Shown here: in pieces, positions 34,026-41,841 of the stretch
How positions within the stretch are numbered: the first letter of the stretch is position 1
Layout of the letters: every line of letters begins with the position of its first letter
Origin: JAWPMT01 sp965227935
GTDB lineage: Bacteria > Bacteroidota > Bacteroidia > Cytophagales > Cyclobacteriaceae
Length of the DNA: 64,000 nt
Assembly (NCBI GenBank): GCA_965227935.1
Contig: CBDDGS010000049.1
Location: 76,273-140,272 of the forward strand
Direction: 5' to 3'
Notes under the pieces: model-generated
Seen by the model: the letters and a program-made list of their open reading frames with translations, nothing else
What the model was told of the DNA's origin: nothing
Databases searched by the model: none
Position numbers and translations under genes: made by a program

Positions 34026-34985
34026 ATGACCGTTCGCGACAAGGCACTGCCCATTCGCAACACCTTCAACCTCGACGTTCCAGCTGAAGTAATCACAGCC
34101 GGTTTCGCCGATTCCACCAATCCCTACATTCCCAAGCGAAACGATACCTACGTTTTCCGCCGGGAGACTCTGCGGGACATCCTGAACTTTCTGGATGATC
34201 CCGACGACGATGGGCTCTACTTCTCTGGCCACTACGGGGCAGGAAAGACGACCTTGCCTTACCAAGTTGCCTCACGCCTTAACTGGCCAACGCAGAGCTT
34301 CACCGCGCACTCGCGCATGGAGTTTGACGACCTGGTGGGCACCTGGAAATTGGTTAACGGCACGATGGAGTTCGTTTACGGACCCCTTTCTGTTGCCATG
34401 CGTGATGGTCACCTGTTCATTTTGAACGAGGTCGATCGAGCTGATCCCGGTCAGCTTGCCGCTTTGCATGATGTCCTCGAAGGACACCCGTTGGTCATTG
34501 CGACAAACGGTGGCGAAGTGATTCACGCTCATCAAAATTTTCGGTTCATTGTGAACGGCAACAGCGTTGGTTCTGGCGACAGCACCGGCCTGTATCAGGG
34601 TGTAAACCAGCTTGATATTGCCTTCCTTGATCGATTCCGGATGGTGCACGTGGACTATCCAACCGAGGACGTTGAACTGATGATCCTTGAAAAGAAGGCA
34701 CCAGACCTTCCCGAAGAGCTGCGTAAGAAGATGGTTCGCGTTGCGAATCAGATTCGGAAGCTGTTCATCGGGGGTGAGGAAACAGCCACGCCGCTGACCA
34801 TCACCATGTCCACGCGCACATTGTGTCGCTGGGCAAAATTGGCACTGGCCTTCCGAAATGCACCAAATGCTCTGTCCTATTCGCTGAACCAGGCTTTCCT
34901 GGCTAAAGCGGAACCGGAGCAACGGATTGCAATCGAGCGCATCGCACAGGACATCTTTGGTACCTCCTGGTCCAAAGGAGCTTGA
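34026..34985 (+). CDS. AAA+ ATPase, CobS/MoxR type
   Basis: A 319-residue AAA+ ATPase. Walker A is GHYGAGKTTLPYQVA, Walker B FILNEVDRADPGQLAALHDV, sensor 1 FIVNGNSVGSGDSTG and the arginine-finger region DIAFLDRFRM. It resembles the CobS cobalt-chelatase subunit, but such genes occur in SXT, IncA/C and phage genomes without cobalamin genes, usually paired with a VWA protein. Here the VWA gene is three genes downstream. It probably forms a chaperone-like MoxR-VWA complex; the target is unknown. Confidence 0.85.
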   Translation: MTVRDKALPIRNTFNLDVPAEVITAGFADSTNPYIPKRNDTYVFRRETLRDILNFLDDPDDDGLYFSGHYGAGKTTLPYQVASRLNWPTQSFTAHSRMEFDDLVGTWKLVNGTMEFVYGPLSVAMRDGHLFILNEVDRADPGQLAALHDVLEGHPLVIATNGGEVIHAHQNFRFIVNGNSVGSGDSTGLYQGVNQLDIAFLDRFRMVHVDYPTEDVELMILEKKAPDLPEELRKKMVRVANQIRKLFIGGEETATPLTITMSTRTLCRWAKLALAFRNAPNALSYSLNQAFLAKAEPEQRIAIERIAQDIFGTSWSKGA

Positions 34986-34987
34986 GC

Positions 34988-35728
34988 ATGAGCGACGACA
35001 TCCGTGTCCTGCACTATGCCGATAACACGTCCGATAAGTATTGGGCGATAGATATACGGCCAAACTCCAAAGGTGGTCACGATGTCTGGTATGGACGCCG
35101 TGGCAAGCCCTTGGTTTTTCGTTCCTCGGATAAGGCGGATTGGAGAAGGCAGTACGAAGCGAAACTTCGCAAAGGCTACCTCAAATTCAAAACGCTGACG
35201 ATCGATCGAAGCACCAATATGGTTGTTTCGAAAGACGACCTGGAGAGCAGCATTCCAAACCAGTTTTGGTTTCGGATCTCGACTCAGGTTCCCGAAACCC
35301 AGATCGCCAGCTTCTTGGCGTCTGTACTCAACACGTTCGCGGAGCAATTCCGTGACGAGGCAACCACGCTGGCATCACTGCCGGTGTTCAAAAGCCTTTT
35401 AAGTGGCAGTCATAGCGGTGGCGCGGAACTTTCCGAGGGTCCATTGGCAATTCTGTTGCTGTTCGCTCTTCGTCGGCATCTGACCGAGCAAGGCCCCTCA
35501 GCCTCGCTCTCATTTGCACCCATAGAAATTGTGGACGACGACAACACTCTCCTGACGGACAGTTTCGATGAGCTCGCAGAGCTTTACGGTACGTCCAAGG
35601 AGTTCTCGGACATGCGTCATAGCTGTCCCACTGCTGACTTCAGAAAATACGCCATCGCACTGGGCGCAATTGAGGCACCGATTGATTTGACGGTAATTGA
35701 GTCAAACACAAAGGCCGCCTTTTTCTGA
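34988..35728 (+). CDS. WGR-domain-like protein
   Basis: A 246-residue protein. The N-terminal half (KYWAIDIRPNSKGGHDVWYG, then RRGKPLVFRSS and WRRQYEAKLRKGY) fits a WGR domain, a nucleic-acid-binding module often linked to MoxR ATPases. The C-terminal half is helical and unrecognised. ATG 34988 follows the preceding stop by two bases; a TTG at 34982 overlaps it. Translation is probably coupled to the ATPase. Confidence 0.65.
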   Translation: MSDDIRVLHYADNTSDKYWAIDIRPNSKGGHDVWYGRRGKPLVFRSSDKADWRRQYEAKLRKGYLKFKTLTIDRSTNMVVSKDDLESSIPNQFWFRISTQVPETQIASFLASVLNTFAEQFRDEATTLASLPVFKSLLSGSHSGGAELSEGPLAILLLFALRRHLTEQGPSASLSFAPIEIVDDDNTLLTDSFDELAELYGTSKEFSDMRHSCPTADFRKYAIALGAIEAPIDLTVIESNTKAAFF

Positions 35729-35818
35729 GTCTTTCCTCGACCTCGGTTCTCTGAACCACAACTTACCGCCGGTCTCCGGCGGTACACCCTCTTCTCATAA
35801 TTGCTAAGGAGATAACAC

Positions 35819-36733
35819 ATGGAATTCATCCATGGAACCACCCTTGTCCATCTGAAAATGCGGTGCTGGAGCGGTGAGAAAAAAGCCTCTCGCGACAGTG
35901 ATATTCGATTGGGCATAGACGGCAAGTTGCCACCACAGAAACTGCTGGATTTGGGGCGAAAGAAGATCTTTCCTCCCAAAGCTCTCGATCCGTTGCTCAG
36001 TAAGCGCAAATCGGCAGAAAGGGCATGTCTGGCTGAAGGAACACGTTTCATGGGCGGATTCGCTGTACGCGATGAAGCGATTGATGACGTAGTTGCCAAA
36101 CTCGAAACCGTGAAAGCCGGCTTTGAATCCGCGTTGCAGCAATTTCTCAATGATTTTGACCGCAACAAGGAAGACTGGATCGCGGAGAACGAAGAGTACG
36201 CTCACATCATGCGGGATCAGGTTCCTGACCGTGAAACCGTGGCGAGCGCGTTCAAGTTCGAATTTAAGCTCTACAAAATGCAGCCCCTGGAAGGCTTCGA
36301 ACCGGATGAGGCAGAAATTGCCGATCAAATCCTGCACGAAGTTGGACTGAGCTGCCGTGAGATGTCTGATCGTCTGCTGGAGCGGAAAAACGCCATTGGC
36401 GGAAAGACACTTTGCAAACAACTCGACCCATTGGTGACCAAGCTGGACACCCTGAGTTTCGGCAACGGCCGGATTCTTAGGGTTCTTGGCGAATTCCGCG
36501 CGCTGCGTAGCTCCATCCCAGCGGAACGAATCGACCAGGATCATCCTGTGTTCGGCAGGGTACTGACGTTCCTCACGATGTGCTCTGACGATAAAAAGTT
36601 GGAGCGGATCGTGTCTGGAGAATTCTCGGTGACAAAACTGATCGCCGGGCTCCAGAGCGGAAACGCACAGCCCCAGGTTTCACCTTCCTCAACCTATCCA
36701 ACCACTGCATCTGCAATGGGCGCCTACTTCTAG
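35819..36733 (+). CDS. DUF3150-family protein
   Basis: A 304-residue mostly helical protein. It fits the DUF3150 family found next to CobS-like ATPases and VWA proteins on IncA/C-type plasmids, SXT elements and phages (KKIFPPKALDPLLSKRKSAE, GTRFMGGFAV, FNDFDRNKEDW-like LNDFDRNKEDWIAENEEYAH). The function is not established. AAGGAG precedes the ATG. The 90-base leader has two simple hairpins, including CCGCCGGtctCCGGCGG, but not the type-S arrangement. Only ten bases separate it from the VWA gene. Confidence 0.72.
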   Translation: MEFIHGTTLVHLKMRCWSGEKKASRDSDIRLGIDGKLPPQKLLDLGRKKIFPPKALDPLLSKRKSAERACLAEGTRFMGGFAVRDEAIDDVVAKLETVKAGFESALQQFLNDFDRNKEDWIAENEEYAHIMRDQVPDRETVASAFKFEFKLYKMQPLEGFEPDEAEIADQILHEVGLSCREMSDRLLERKNAIGGKTLCKQLDPLVTKLDTLSFGNGRILRVLGEFRALRSSIPAERIDQDHPVFGRVLTFLTMCSDDKKLERIVSGEFSVTKLIAGLQSGNAQPQVSPSSTYPTTASAMGAYF

Positions 36734-36743
36734 GAGCGGAACT

Positions 36744-38516
36744 ATGAACCAAAGACAATCCGCTCTCGAGCGGGCATTACCAATCGTGGCAGCGGCTTAT
36801 GGTGAGCAATTTGGTGTGCGCGTCGTGCTTTCGGGCTCAGACGCCATGACAGATGGCAAAACCATTGTGCTTCCTATGCTAGACAACATGAGTGAGATGA
36901 AAGATGTGCTGTTTGGCTATCTCTCTCACGAAGCAGCTCATATTCGCGAGTCCAGTTTCGACACCTTTAAAAAGTGCCGGTCTGAAATCGAAAAGAGTAT
37001 GACCAACTTGATTGAGGACATCCGGATTGAGCGTGCTATCCAGCACGCCTTTCCCGGGACTCAGTTCACGCTGGAAGCCATGGAGAACTACATCCATGAG
37101 CGAGGCTGGACACCCGTACCGACCACGGCAGAAAGCGAGGCATCACAATTGTTTCGTTACCTCTACCACCGGTTGTATGGGGAGTTTCTGGATCGGCGGG
37201 TCTACCAACCGCTGATTCCAGAGTCTTTGAAGGTCTTGGAGCAGACGTTTCCCAGAGGCTTCTTCGTTCGTTTGGACGGGCTGCTGGCGAAATACATGAT
37301 GTCCATGACAACCAGTGATGACGCTCTCAAGGTGGCCCGGGCCATTTTAAAAGCGTTAAAGGATGCCGAAAAAGAGGAAGAGCAGGAGCGAAAGTCCGGC
37401 CCGGATAGTGATTCGTCACAGCCGCCTGATCCGTCACCCGACGGCCAGGGGGATTCTTCGGACCCGAACTCCAACTCAGACAGTTCCTCATCTGAGAACG
37501 GCGACAATCAGGGGGATTCCTCTCCTGAAACCGCTGACCAGACAGAAGGCCCGTCGGATGCGTCCGGTGAGCAATCAATGTCTGATCAGGACTCAGCTGG
37601 TGACCAGGCAGAATCGGACTCGTCTTCGGACGATTCCAGCGACGCTGGCGCAGGAGGCACCTATGAACGGGTTATGTCGGAGCAGGATATGCCGACCAAT
37701 CCCGGTCAACAGCTAAAAGAAGACTTGTGCTCACAGGCTCGCGAGGACCAGTCCGGTAAGTCTTTCGAGATTGATACCGGTGTAGGCCAGGACATGAGGA
37801 ACGGTAACGGTGATACGAGTGAATTGCAGGCGGGTATTTTGACGTCTTCAAGCATTCGCAGCCGATTGCTGGGACTTCTACAGGCTGAAACCCGACAGCG
37901 CCAGTGGTTGCATGACCGCGGGCGCCGCGTTGATGGTCGTCGTCTAAGCCGTTTGGCTGCGGGCGACACTCGAGTGTTCATCCAGCGAGACGAACACAAG
38001 AGGCCTGAAACCTCGGTTCATGTACTGCTCGATACGAGTGGTTCCATGAGCCAAAGACAGGAAATTGCCAATCAGGCCACTGTGTCGTTGGCGCTGGCTA
38101 TTTCCACCATCCCGAAATGTGACATTGCAGTATCGATGTTTCCGGGTTGTGGAGGGAATGTCAGTCCAATGATCCATCGTGGACAGCCGGTGAGACCCAA
38201 TCTTGGGCGCTTCCTGGTCAGTTCCGGCGGTGGCACACCTCTGGCTGAAGCAATGCTCTACGCGGCACGGGAACTCAGTGCCAGTCATAAACCACGTCAG
38301 GTCCTGATTGTGATTACCGACGGTTCTCCGAACAACGGTCACGCAGTCAACTACCTGCTGGATCTGATGAAACACCAGATCGACACCTATGCCATTGGTA
38401 TAGGTTCAAACGCTGTGAAGTCGTATTTCGGGAATTGGACAGTCATCAACGATGTGAGGGAGCTGCAATCAGCTTTGTTTCGCATCGCCGGCAACGTCCT
38501 CGATCTCGATCCCTGA
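36744..38516 (+). CDS. CobT-like VWA-domain protein
   Basis: A 590-residue protein with three parts. The N-terminal region holds YLSHEAAHIRESSFDTFK, a His-Glu-x-x-His-like metalloprotease-type motif. The middle (about residues 215-300) is a low-complexity acidic Ser/Asp/Pro/Gly linker. The C-terminal VWA domain has the MIDAS motif LLDTSGSMS and ITDGSPNNGH. It is the expected partner of the CobS/MoxR ATPase upstream. The layout matches CobT of cobalt chelatase, but no cobalamin gene is present. Confidence 0.85.
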   Translation: MNQRQSALERALPIVAAAYGEQFGVRVVLSGSDAMTDGKTIVLPMLDNMSEMKDVLFGYLSHEAAHIRESSFDTFKKCRSEIEKSMTNLIEDIRIERAIQHAFPGTQFTLEAMENYIHERGWTPVPTTAESEASQLFRYLYHRLYGEFLDRRVYQPLIPESLKVLEQTFPRGFFVRLDGLLAKYMMSMTTSDDALKVARAILKALKDAEKEEEQERKSGPDSDSSQPPDPSPDGQGDSSDPNSNSDSSSSENGDNQGDSSPETADQTEGPSDASGEQSMSDQDSAGDQAESDSSSDDSSDAGAGGTYERVMSEQDMPTNPGQQLKEDLCSQAREDQSGKSFEIDTGVGQDMRNGNGDTSELQAGILTSSSIRSRLLGLLQAETRQRQWLHDRGRRVDGRRLSRLAAGDTRVFIQRDEHKRPETSVHVLLDTSGSMSQRQEIANQATVSLALAISTIPKCDIAVSMFPGCGGNVSPMIHRGQPVRPNLGRFLVSSGGGTPLAEAMLYAARELSASHKPRQVLIVITDGSPNNGHAVNYLLDLMKHQIDTYAIGIGSNAVKSYFGNWTVINDVRELQSALFRIAGNVLDLDP

Positions 38517-38535
38517 CTCCACAATCTTCCAACAG

Positions 38536-38575
38536 CCCAGGCGGGAACACATCTTCCCGTTGGGTTGGTGTGTTC
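38536..38575 (+). ncRNA. overlapping-helix leader type S, copy 5
   Basis: CCCA (38536-38539)/TGGG (38561-38564) and CGGGAA (38542-38547)/TTCCCG (38554-38559) form one hairpin. GAACACA (38545-38551) pairs perfectly with TGTGTTC (38569-38575). It lies 17 bases before the next ATG and directly in front of its AAGGAGG. Confidence 0.62.
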
Positions 38576-38591
38576 TTCGCAAGGAGGACAC

Positions 38592-38885
38592 ATGGAAACC
38601 TCTCGGAAACCGGACTTCTGTGAGCCTTCGGGCCCACTGCAGGAGATCCCCGAATCAGCCTTCGCAGATATTCGTGAACGGCTTCTTATCGAGTCAGTGA
38701 AAAGCGCCTTTGGCATCCGTCACCACGGTGGTATTCGCAAACCGTGTGACGAAGCCTGGGAGTGGATTCTGTCTGAAAACCGGGAAATGCCCTTCTCTTT
38801 CGCAGCTTGCTGCAGGGAGTGGGGCGTGGATCCGGAAACAATGGTCGAGTGGCTGCGGTACTACCGCAAGAAGATGCTCGGCTAA
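38592..38885 (+). CDS. small protein of unknown function
   Basis: A 97-residue protein starting METSRKPDFCEPSGPLQEIP. The C-terminal half (FSFAACCREWGVDPETMVEW, then LRYYRKKML) resembles a helix-turn-helix and is rich in Cys and Trp. A similar arrangement occurs in small backbone proteins of conjugative elements, but I cannot name a family. AAGGAGG precedes ATG 38592; the frame extends to 38565 into the leader. Confidence 0.6.
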   Translation: METSRKPDFCEPSGPLQEIPESAFADIRERLLIESVKSAFGIRHHGGIRKPCDEAWEWILSENREMPFSFAACCREWGVDPETMVEWLRYYRKKMLG

Positions 38886-38898
38886 GAAAAGATCTCAA

Positions 38899-38942
38899 CC
38901 CTCTAAGGGACACACTTTGTCCCTTGGGACTGGTGTGTTCCC
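38899..38942 (+). ncRNA. overlapping-helix leader type S, copy 6
   Basis: CCC (38899-38901)/GGG (38926-38928) and AAGGGACA (38905-38912)/TGTCCCTT (38918-38925) form one hairpin. CACAC (38911-38915) pairs with GTGTG (38933-38937), and the pairing extends to GGGA/TTCCC with one bulge. It lies 25 bases before the next start. Confidence 0.62.
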
Positions 38943-38966
38943 TCAATACTCAAAAGGAAACGCACC

Positions 38967-39134
38967 ATGTCTCAACAACCTCAACTCCCGATTGAGCACG
39001 GCCTGACCACTCGGAATGGCAAGCCAATCCGGCTCATGACGATCTATGAACCCCGGAAAACCACAGAATTGTTTTTCCAGCAGTTCGGGAATACCTGGGT
39101 GCAATACAAAAGAGTCGTTCTGACGCTTCACTGA
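38967..39134 (+). CDS. very small protein of unknown function
   Basis: A 55-residue frame: MSQQPQLPIEHGLTTRNGKP, then IRLMTIYEPRKTTELFFQQF and a short tail. AAAAGGAAA precedes the ATG, and a type-S leader precedes that. Codon use resembles the neighbours. Its placement behind its own structured leader supports a real gene. Confidence 0.6.
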   Translation: MSQQPQLPIEHGLTTRNGKPIRLMTIYEPRKTTELFFQQFGNTWVQYKRVVLTLH

Positions 39135-39212
39135 TGACTGAAAGGGCCCCGGCCCTTTCTTACTCACTGCTCGGCAGTGTCCCTTGAAAAGTTCACTGTC
39201 TGGAGGAGAATC

Positions 39213-40292
39213 ATGGAAAAACGAAACTCAACTGCTCTGAAACGTCGCATGGAAGGACGTTGGCTCAGTGCTTTCCTTGCACTGGCGCCAGCCCTCGAAA
39301 CTGCGGTCAATAAGCTTGGCAAAAACGTGCCTTGTCCCGTTGACGGTGGCACCGATGGCTTCCGGCTGTTTCGTGACGCCAACACCACTGGTGGCGGCGT
39401 AAAACAGGCTTGGCGAGTGATCCCCGAAGGCATCGACATGCTGATGTGGGTGAACGATTGGTCATTTACCAAGACCTACGACGAACTTGAAGCCTTTTTG
39501 GGCGGAAGGATCGTGGACGCCAAACCTATCAGGACGCCCAAGACTCAGATCCAGGACGATTCAAAGCTTCGGCTTTGGCTTAACCAGATCTGGGGGGATG
39601 CTCTGCCACTGAACGACCTGCGATCGTACCCGGCGAGAGCCTATTTCGAACGCAGAAGGCTACGAACAGCAGCCATGCTCGCCGATGACCTGCGGTTCCA
39701 TCCGTCGCTCAACTACGTTGGTGCAGACGGTAAAACGCTGGGCCAGTACGGCGCGATTGTTGGTCTGGTCCGCAATAACGCGGGTGAACCAGTCTCGATT
39801 CATCGGACGTTCATTACCAAAAGTGGCCTAAAGGTGGAGTTTTCCGACAGCAAGAACAAGTCGCGAAAACTTACCCCCGCGGTCAACAGAGAAAGCCGGG
39901 GTCGCCAGATTCGCGTGAATCCGGTGAAAGGAACCGTTATGGGTGTTGCAGAAGGACTGGAAACAGCTCTTGCGGTAACCCTTATGACGCAGCTGCCAGT
40001 GTGGCCAACGCTGTCGACGACTATGATGCAATCCTTTCTGCCGCCCGAATGGGTAGAAAAGGTTCTGATTTTCGTCGACAAAGACCGCAACCAAGCGGGT
40101 GAAGTCGCTGCAAACACGCTGGCCGAGAAGCTCAGTCTTCTGGGCCTCGATGTTCAATTGATATTGCCATCAATTCCGATGCTTGAATCGGATTCAAAAG
40201 GTGTGGACTGGGCGGACCAGTTGATGCGTGACCCCTCTGGTTTTGGCCAGATCGGAAACGTCTTGAGGGACCGTCCACGACAGACTGCTTAA
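39213..40292 (+). CDS. Toprim-domain protein (primase-like, plasmid/phage type)
   Basis: A 359-residue protein. The middle (YFERRRLRTAAMLADDLRFH, then YGAIVGLVRNNAGEPVSIHR) and the C-terminal Toprim motif (GVAEGLETALAVTL with the catalytic Glu, and VLIFVDKDRNQAGE with the Asp-x-Asp) match the Toprim-containing primase-like proteins of mobile elements (DUF7146 plus Toprim_3). It lacks a helicase domain. ATG 39213 has GGAGGA upstream. The leader holds two hairpins (AAAGGGCC/GGCCCTTT and CACTGC/GCAGTG) but only part of the type-S pattern. Confidence 0.8.
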   Translation: MEKRNSTALKRRMEGRWLSAFLALAPALETAVNKLGKNVPCPVDGGTDGFRLFRDANTTGGGVKQAWRVIPEGIDMLMWVNDWSFTKTYDELEAFLGGRIVDAKPIRTPKTQIQDDSKLRLWLNQIWGDALPLNDLRSYPARAYFERRRLRTAAMLADDLRFHPSLNYVGADGKTLGQYGAIVGLVRNNAGEPVSIHRTFITKSGLKVEFSDSKNKSRKLTPAVNRESRGRQIRVNPVKGTVMGVAEGLETALAVTLMTQLPVWPTLSTTMMQSFLPPEWVEKVLIFVDKDRNQAGEVAANTLAEKLSLLGLDVQLILPSIPMLESDSKGVDWADQLMRDPSGFGQIGNVLRDRPRQTA

Positions 40293-40305
40293 ACCACAAA
40301 ATGCC

Positions 40306-40354
40306 GACCTCGGAGAGCAAGCCAACCCTCTCCGGGGTCTGGCTTGTTTTCTCT
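40306..40354 (+). ncRNA. overlapping-helix leader type S, copy 7
   Basis: GACC (40306-40309)/GGTC (40336-40339) and CGGAGAG (40311-40317)/CTCTCCG (40328-40334) form the hairpin. CAAGCCA (40318-40324), in its loop, pairs perfectly with TGGCTTG (40340-40346). CTCT at 40351-40354 repeats the descending arm. It lies about 31 bases before the next ATG. Confidence 0.65.
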
Positions 40355-40385
40355 GAGCGAGGTCATGCCTGGAGAGAACACACGT

Positions 40386-40748
40386 ATGGAATTGCTTTAC
40401 CAGAAACTCAACAAACTACGGACGCAGGATCTGATCATTCAGAAAATGCGCTACCGGCGAAGCACTAGGTTGGTGGGCAGTCTGAAAACGATGGCCTACG
40501 CTGCCTCAGCTTTAATGGCCGGACATCTGTTCCAAACCTTTGCCGATGGACTGGAACTTACCAGTTTTGACGCAATCGCAATGGTACTAGTGATGTGGTT
40601 GCTCGCCATCATTCTTATGTTAGAAGTGGAAATGGCTCGCGATCTCGCTGGACATGAACTGATCCAGGATCTCCTGGTGCTGCGAAGTCAGCGCCTGAAC
40701 TTGACTGTCAGTAAGCGTTCCGCTCCAATGACAAGAGGTAAACAATGA
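40386..40748 (+). CDS. two-helix membrane protein of unknown function
   Basis: A 120-residue protein with two central transmembrane segments (TMAYAASALMAGHLF and AIAMVLVMWLLAIILMLEV) and charged ends. No family recognised. ATG 40386 has GGAGAG upstream; the frame extends to 40344 through the leader. Its stop overlaps the next start (ATGA). Confidence 0.65.
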   Translation: MELLYQKLNKLRTQDLIIQKMRYRRSTRLVGSLKTMAYAASALMAGHLFQTFADGLELTSFDAIAMVLVMWLLAIILMLEVEMARDLAGHELIQDLLVLRSQRLNLTVSKRSAPMTRGKQ

Positions 40749-40900
40749 TGGGCAATGCCATGTCAGTTTTTCTCATGTTTGGAATCGTCCTTACCCTGGT
40801 AGGCACAGTCGGTACCGGCTTTGTGGTCTATCAGCGGCGCCTGCAGTGGCAAGAGATTTGTCGCCTGGCGGATCAACAAGACTGTCGAAAATCGAAATAG
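40745..40900 (+). CDS. very small membrane protein
   Basis: A 51-residue frame: MMGNAMSVFLMFGIVLTLVG continuing through one membrane helix to a tail with CRLADQQDCRKSK. It overlaps the preceding stop by four bases, so it is probably translationally coupled. The terminator just after it closes the operon. Confidence 0.6.
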   Translation: MMGNAMSVFLMFGIVLTLVGTVGTGFVVYQRRLQWQEICRLADQQDCRKSK

Positions 40901-40906
40901 ACCCAC

Positions 40907-40932
40907 AAAACCCGCTCCGGCGGGTTTTTTTT
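40907..40932 (+). terminator. rho-independent terminator
   Basis: AACCCG-ctccgg-CGGGTT with a run of eight T. It ends the recombination operon. Confidence 0.88.
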
Positions 40933-40951
40933 CGTACAATGATAGAGTTTC

Positions 40952-40965
40952 CTGAATTAATTCAG
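40952..40965. promoter_or_regulatory. perfect 14-base palindrome (candidate operator)
   Basis: CTGAATTAATTCAG lies 20 bases before the next start codon and just after TACAAT (40935-40940), a possible -10 box. A repressor bound here would cover the transcription start. Confidence 0.4.
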
Positions 40966-40984
40966 TAAATCCTGAGGGTTTAGA

Positions 40985-41479
40985 ATGTCATACACCGGTA
41001 TGGATCGTGAGCATGACCGAATGGATAGAGCGGCCAGAAAAGAGGGCGCGTATGACACCTGGGAGACAAAAGTTCTAGCCGGTATGCGACCTGCTGACTT
41101 CCCGGAGATGATGTGGCGAGCCCAATGGGGCGAGTATAAATTCCGCAACGACATGCAATTGGCCATAGAAGACGCGAAAACTATGGCCGTTGAAATAGGG
41201 GAGAGTACGAAGGTTGAAGTCTTTCATTACGAAGATGGGACTCTACACTTCTGTTACGCACGACCGGTAGACCGCTGTTATTCGATGCGGGCGATCAGTA
41301 AAGAAACCAGGTTCAGGTTCAAAATGTTGCTCATCAATGAGCACAGATTCCCGGACATTGCGGAGTACGCCGGAAAAGATGCGCATGATGTAAGGGACCA
41401 CCAAAGAAAAGTAATGGAACGATACCGGAAAATGGCCGAGAAGGGTGTCATTCCCGAATTCGATGACATTCCCTTCTGA
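40985..41479 (+). CDS. soluble protein of unknown function
   Basis: A 164-residue charged protein beginning MSYTGMDREHDRMDRAARKE. The middle has ESTKVEVFHYEDGTLHFCYA. It ends EFDDIPF, which resembles the acidic tip of SSB, so an interaction with SSB partners is conceivable but unproven. GAGGG precedes the ATG. Confidence 0.6.
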   Translation: MSYTGMDREHDRMDRAARKEGAYDTWETKVLAGMRPADFPEMMWRAQWGEYKFRNDMQLAIEDAKTMAVEIGESTKVEVFHYEDGTLHFCYARPVDRCYSMRAISKETRFRFKMLLINEHRFPDIAEYAGKDAHDVRDHQRKVMERYRKMAEKGVIPEFDDIPF

Positions 41480-41560
41480 AATTGCTGCCACGCGCACTCA
41501 CTTATCAGAACGAGCTACGGTGTCAGGATTCAGTACACGCTGAATGACACATTCACGAAC

Positions 41561-41809
41561 TTAGCGCGTTCTATTTCTAACGCGCCTATCGATCAACAGT
41601 TGACACACACGCTCGAAATTAATGGCGCCAAACATAATTAAAGATGCCCTCAGAAGGGTCTGATCTTCCATAAGACGATTCATTACGAGTGTGAAACCAA
41701 CGGCTGCCCCCATACCAACAACGGCCTCCCATAAATAGATTATTCCGATATGACATATCCAAAGCAGAACAGCGCTTCTTTCACGCCTGCTTAACCGCCA
41801 ACTCTGAAT
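41561..41809 (-). CDS. possible small membrane protein, start unresolved
   Basis: A minus-strand frame without ATG near its 5' end reads SRRERSAVLLWICHIGIIYL, then WEAVVGMGAAVGFTLVMNRL and a basic C-terminus. Two hydrophobic segments and sensible codon use suggest a real or recently broken gene. The end given is an ATT codon; internal ATGs would cut off the first membrane segment. It may be a decayed gene. Confidence 0.4.
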   Translation of the reverse strand: MQSWRLSRRERSAVLLWICHIGIIYLWEAVVGMGAAVGFTLVMNRLMEDQTLLRASLIMFGAINFERVCQLLIDRRVRNRTR

Positions 41810-41841
41810 GGAATTCGGTACATGGGATCAAGTCCATTGTT

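Noticed and set aside
34026..38516. Cobalt chelatase (CobS/CobT) for cobalamin synthesis
   Set aside because: No CobN or other cobalamin gene is nearby and the neighbours are recombination genes; the MoxR/VWA mobile-element module is a better reading.
39137..39200. An eighth type-S leader before the Toprim gene
   Set aside because: It has strong hairpins (AAAGGGCC/GGCCCTTT and CACTGC/GCAGTG) but no loop segment that pairs downstream, so it was not counted.
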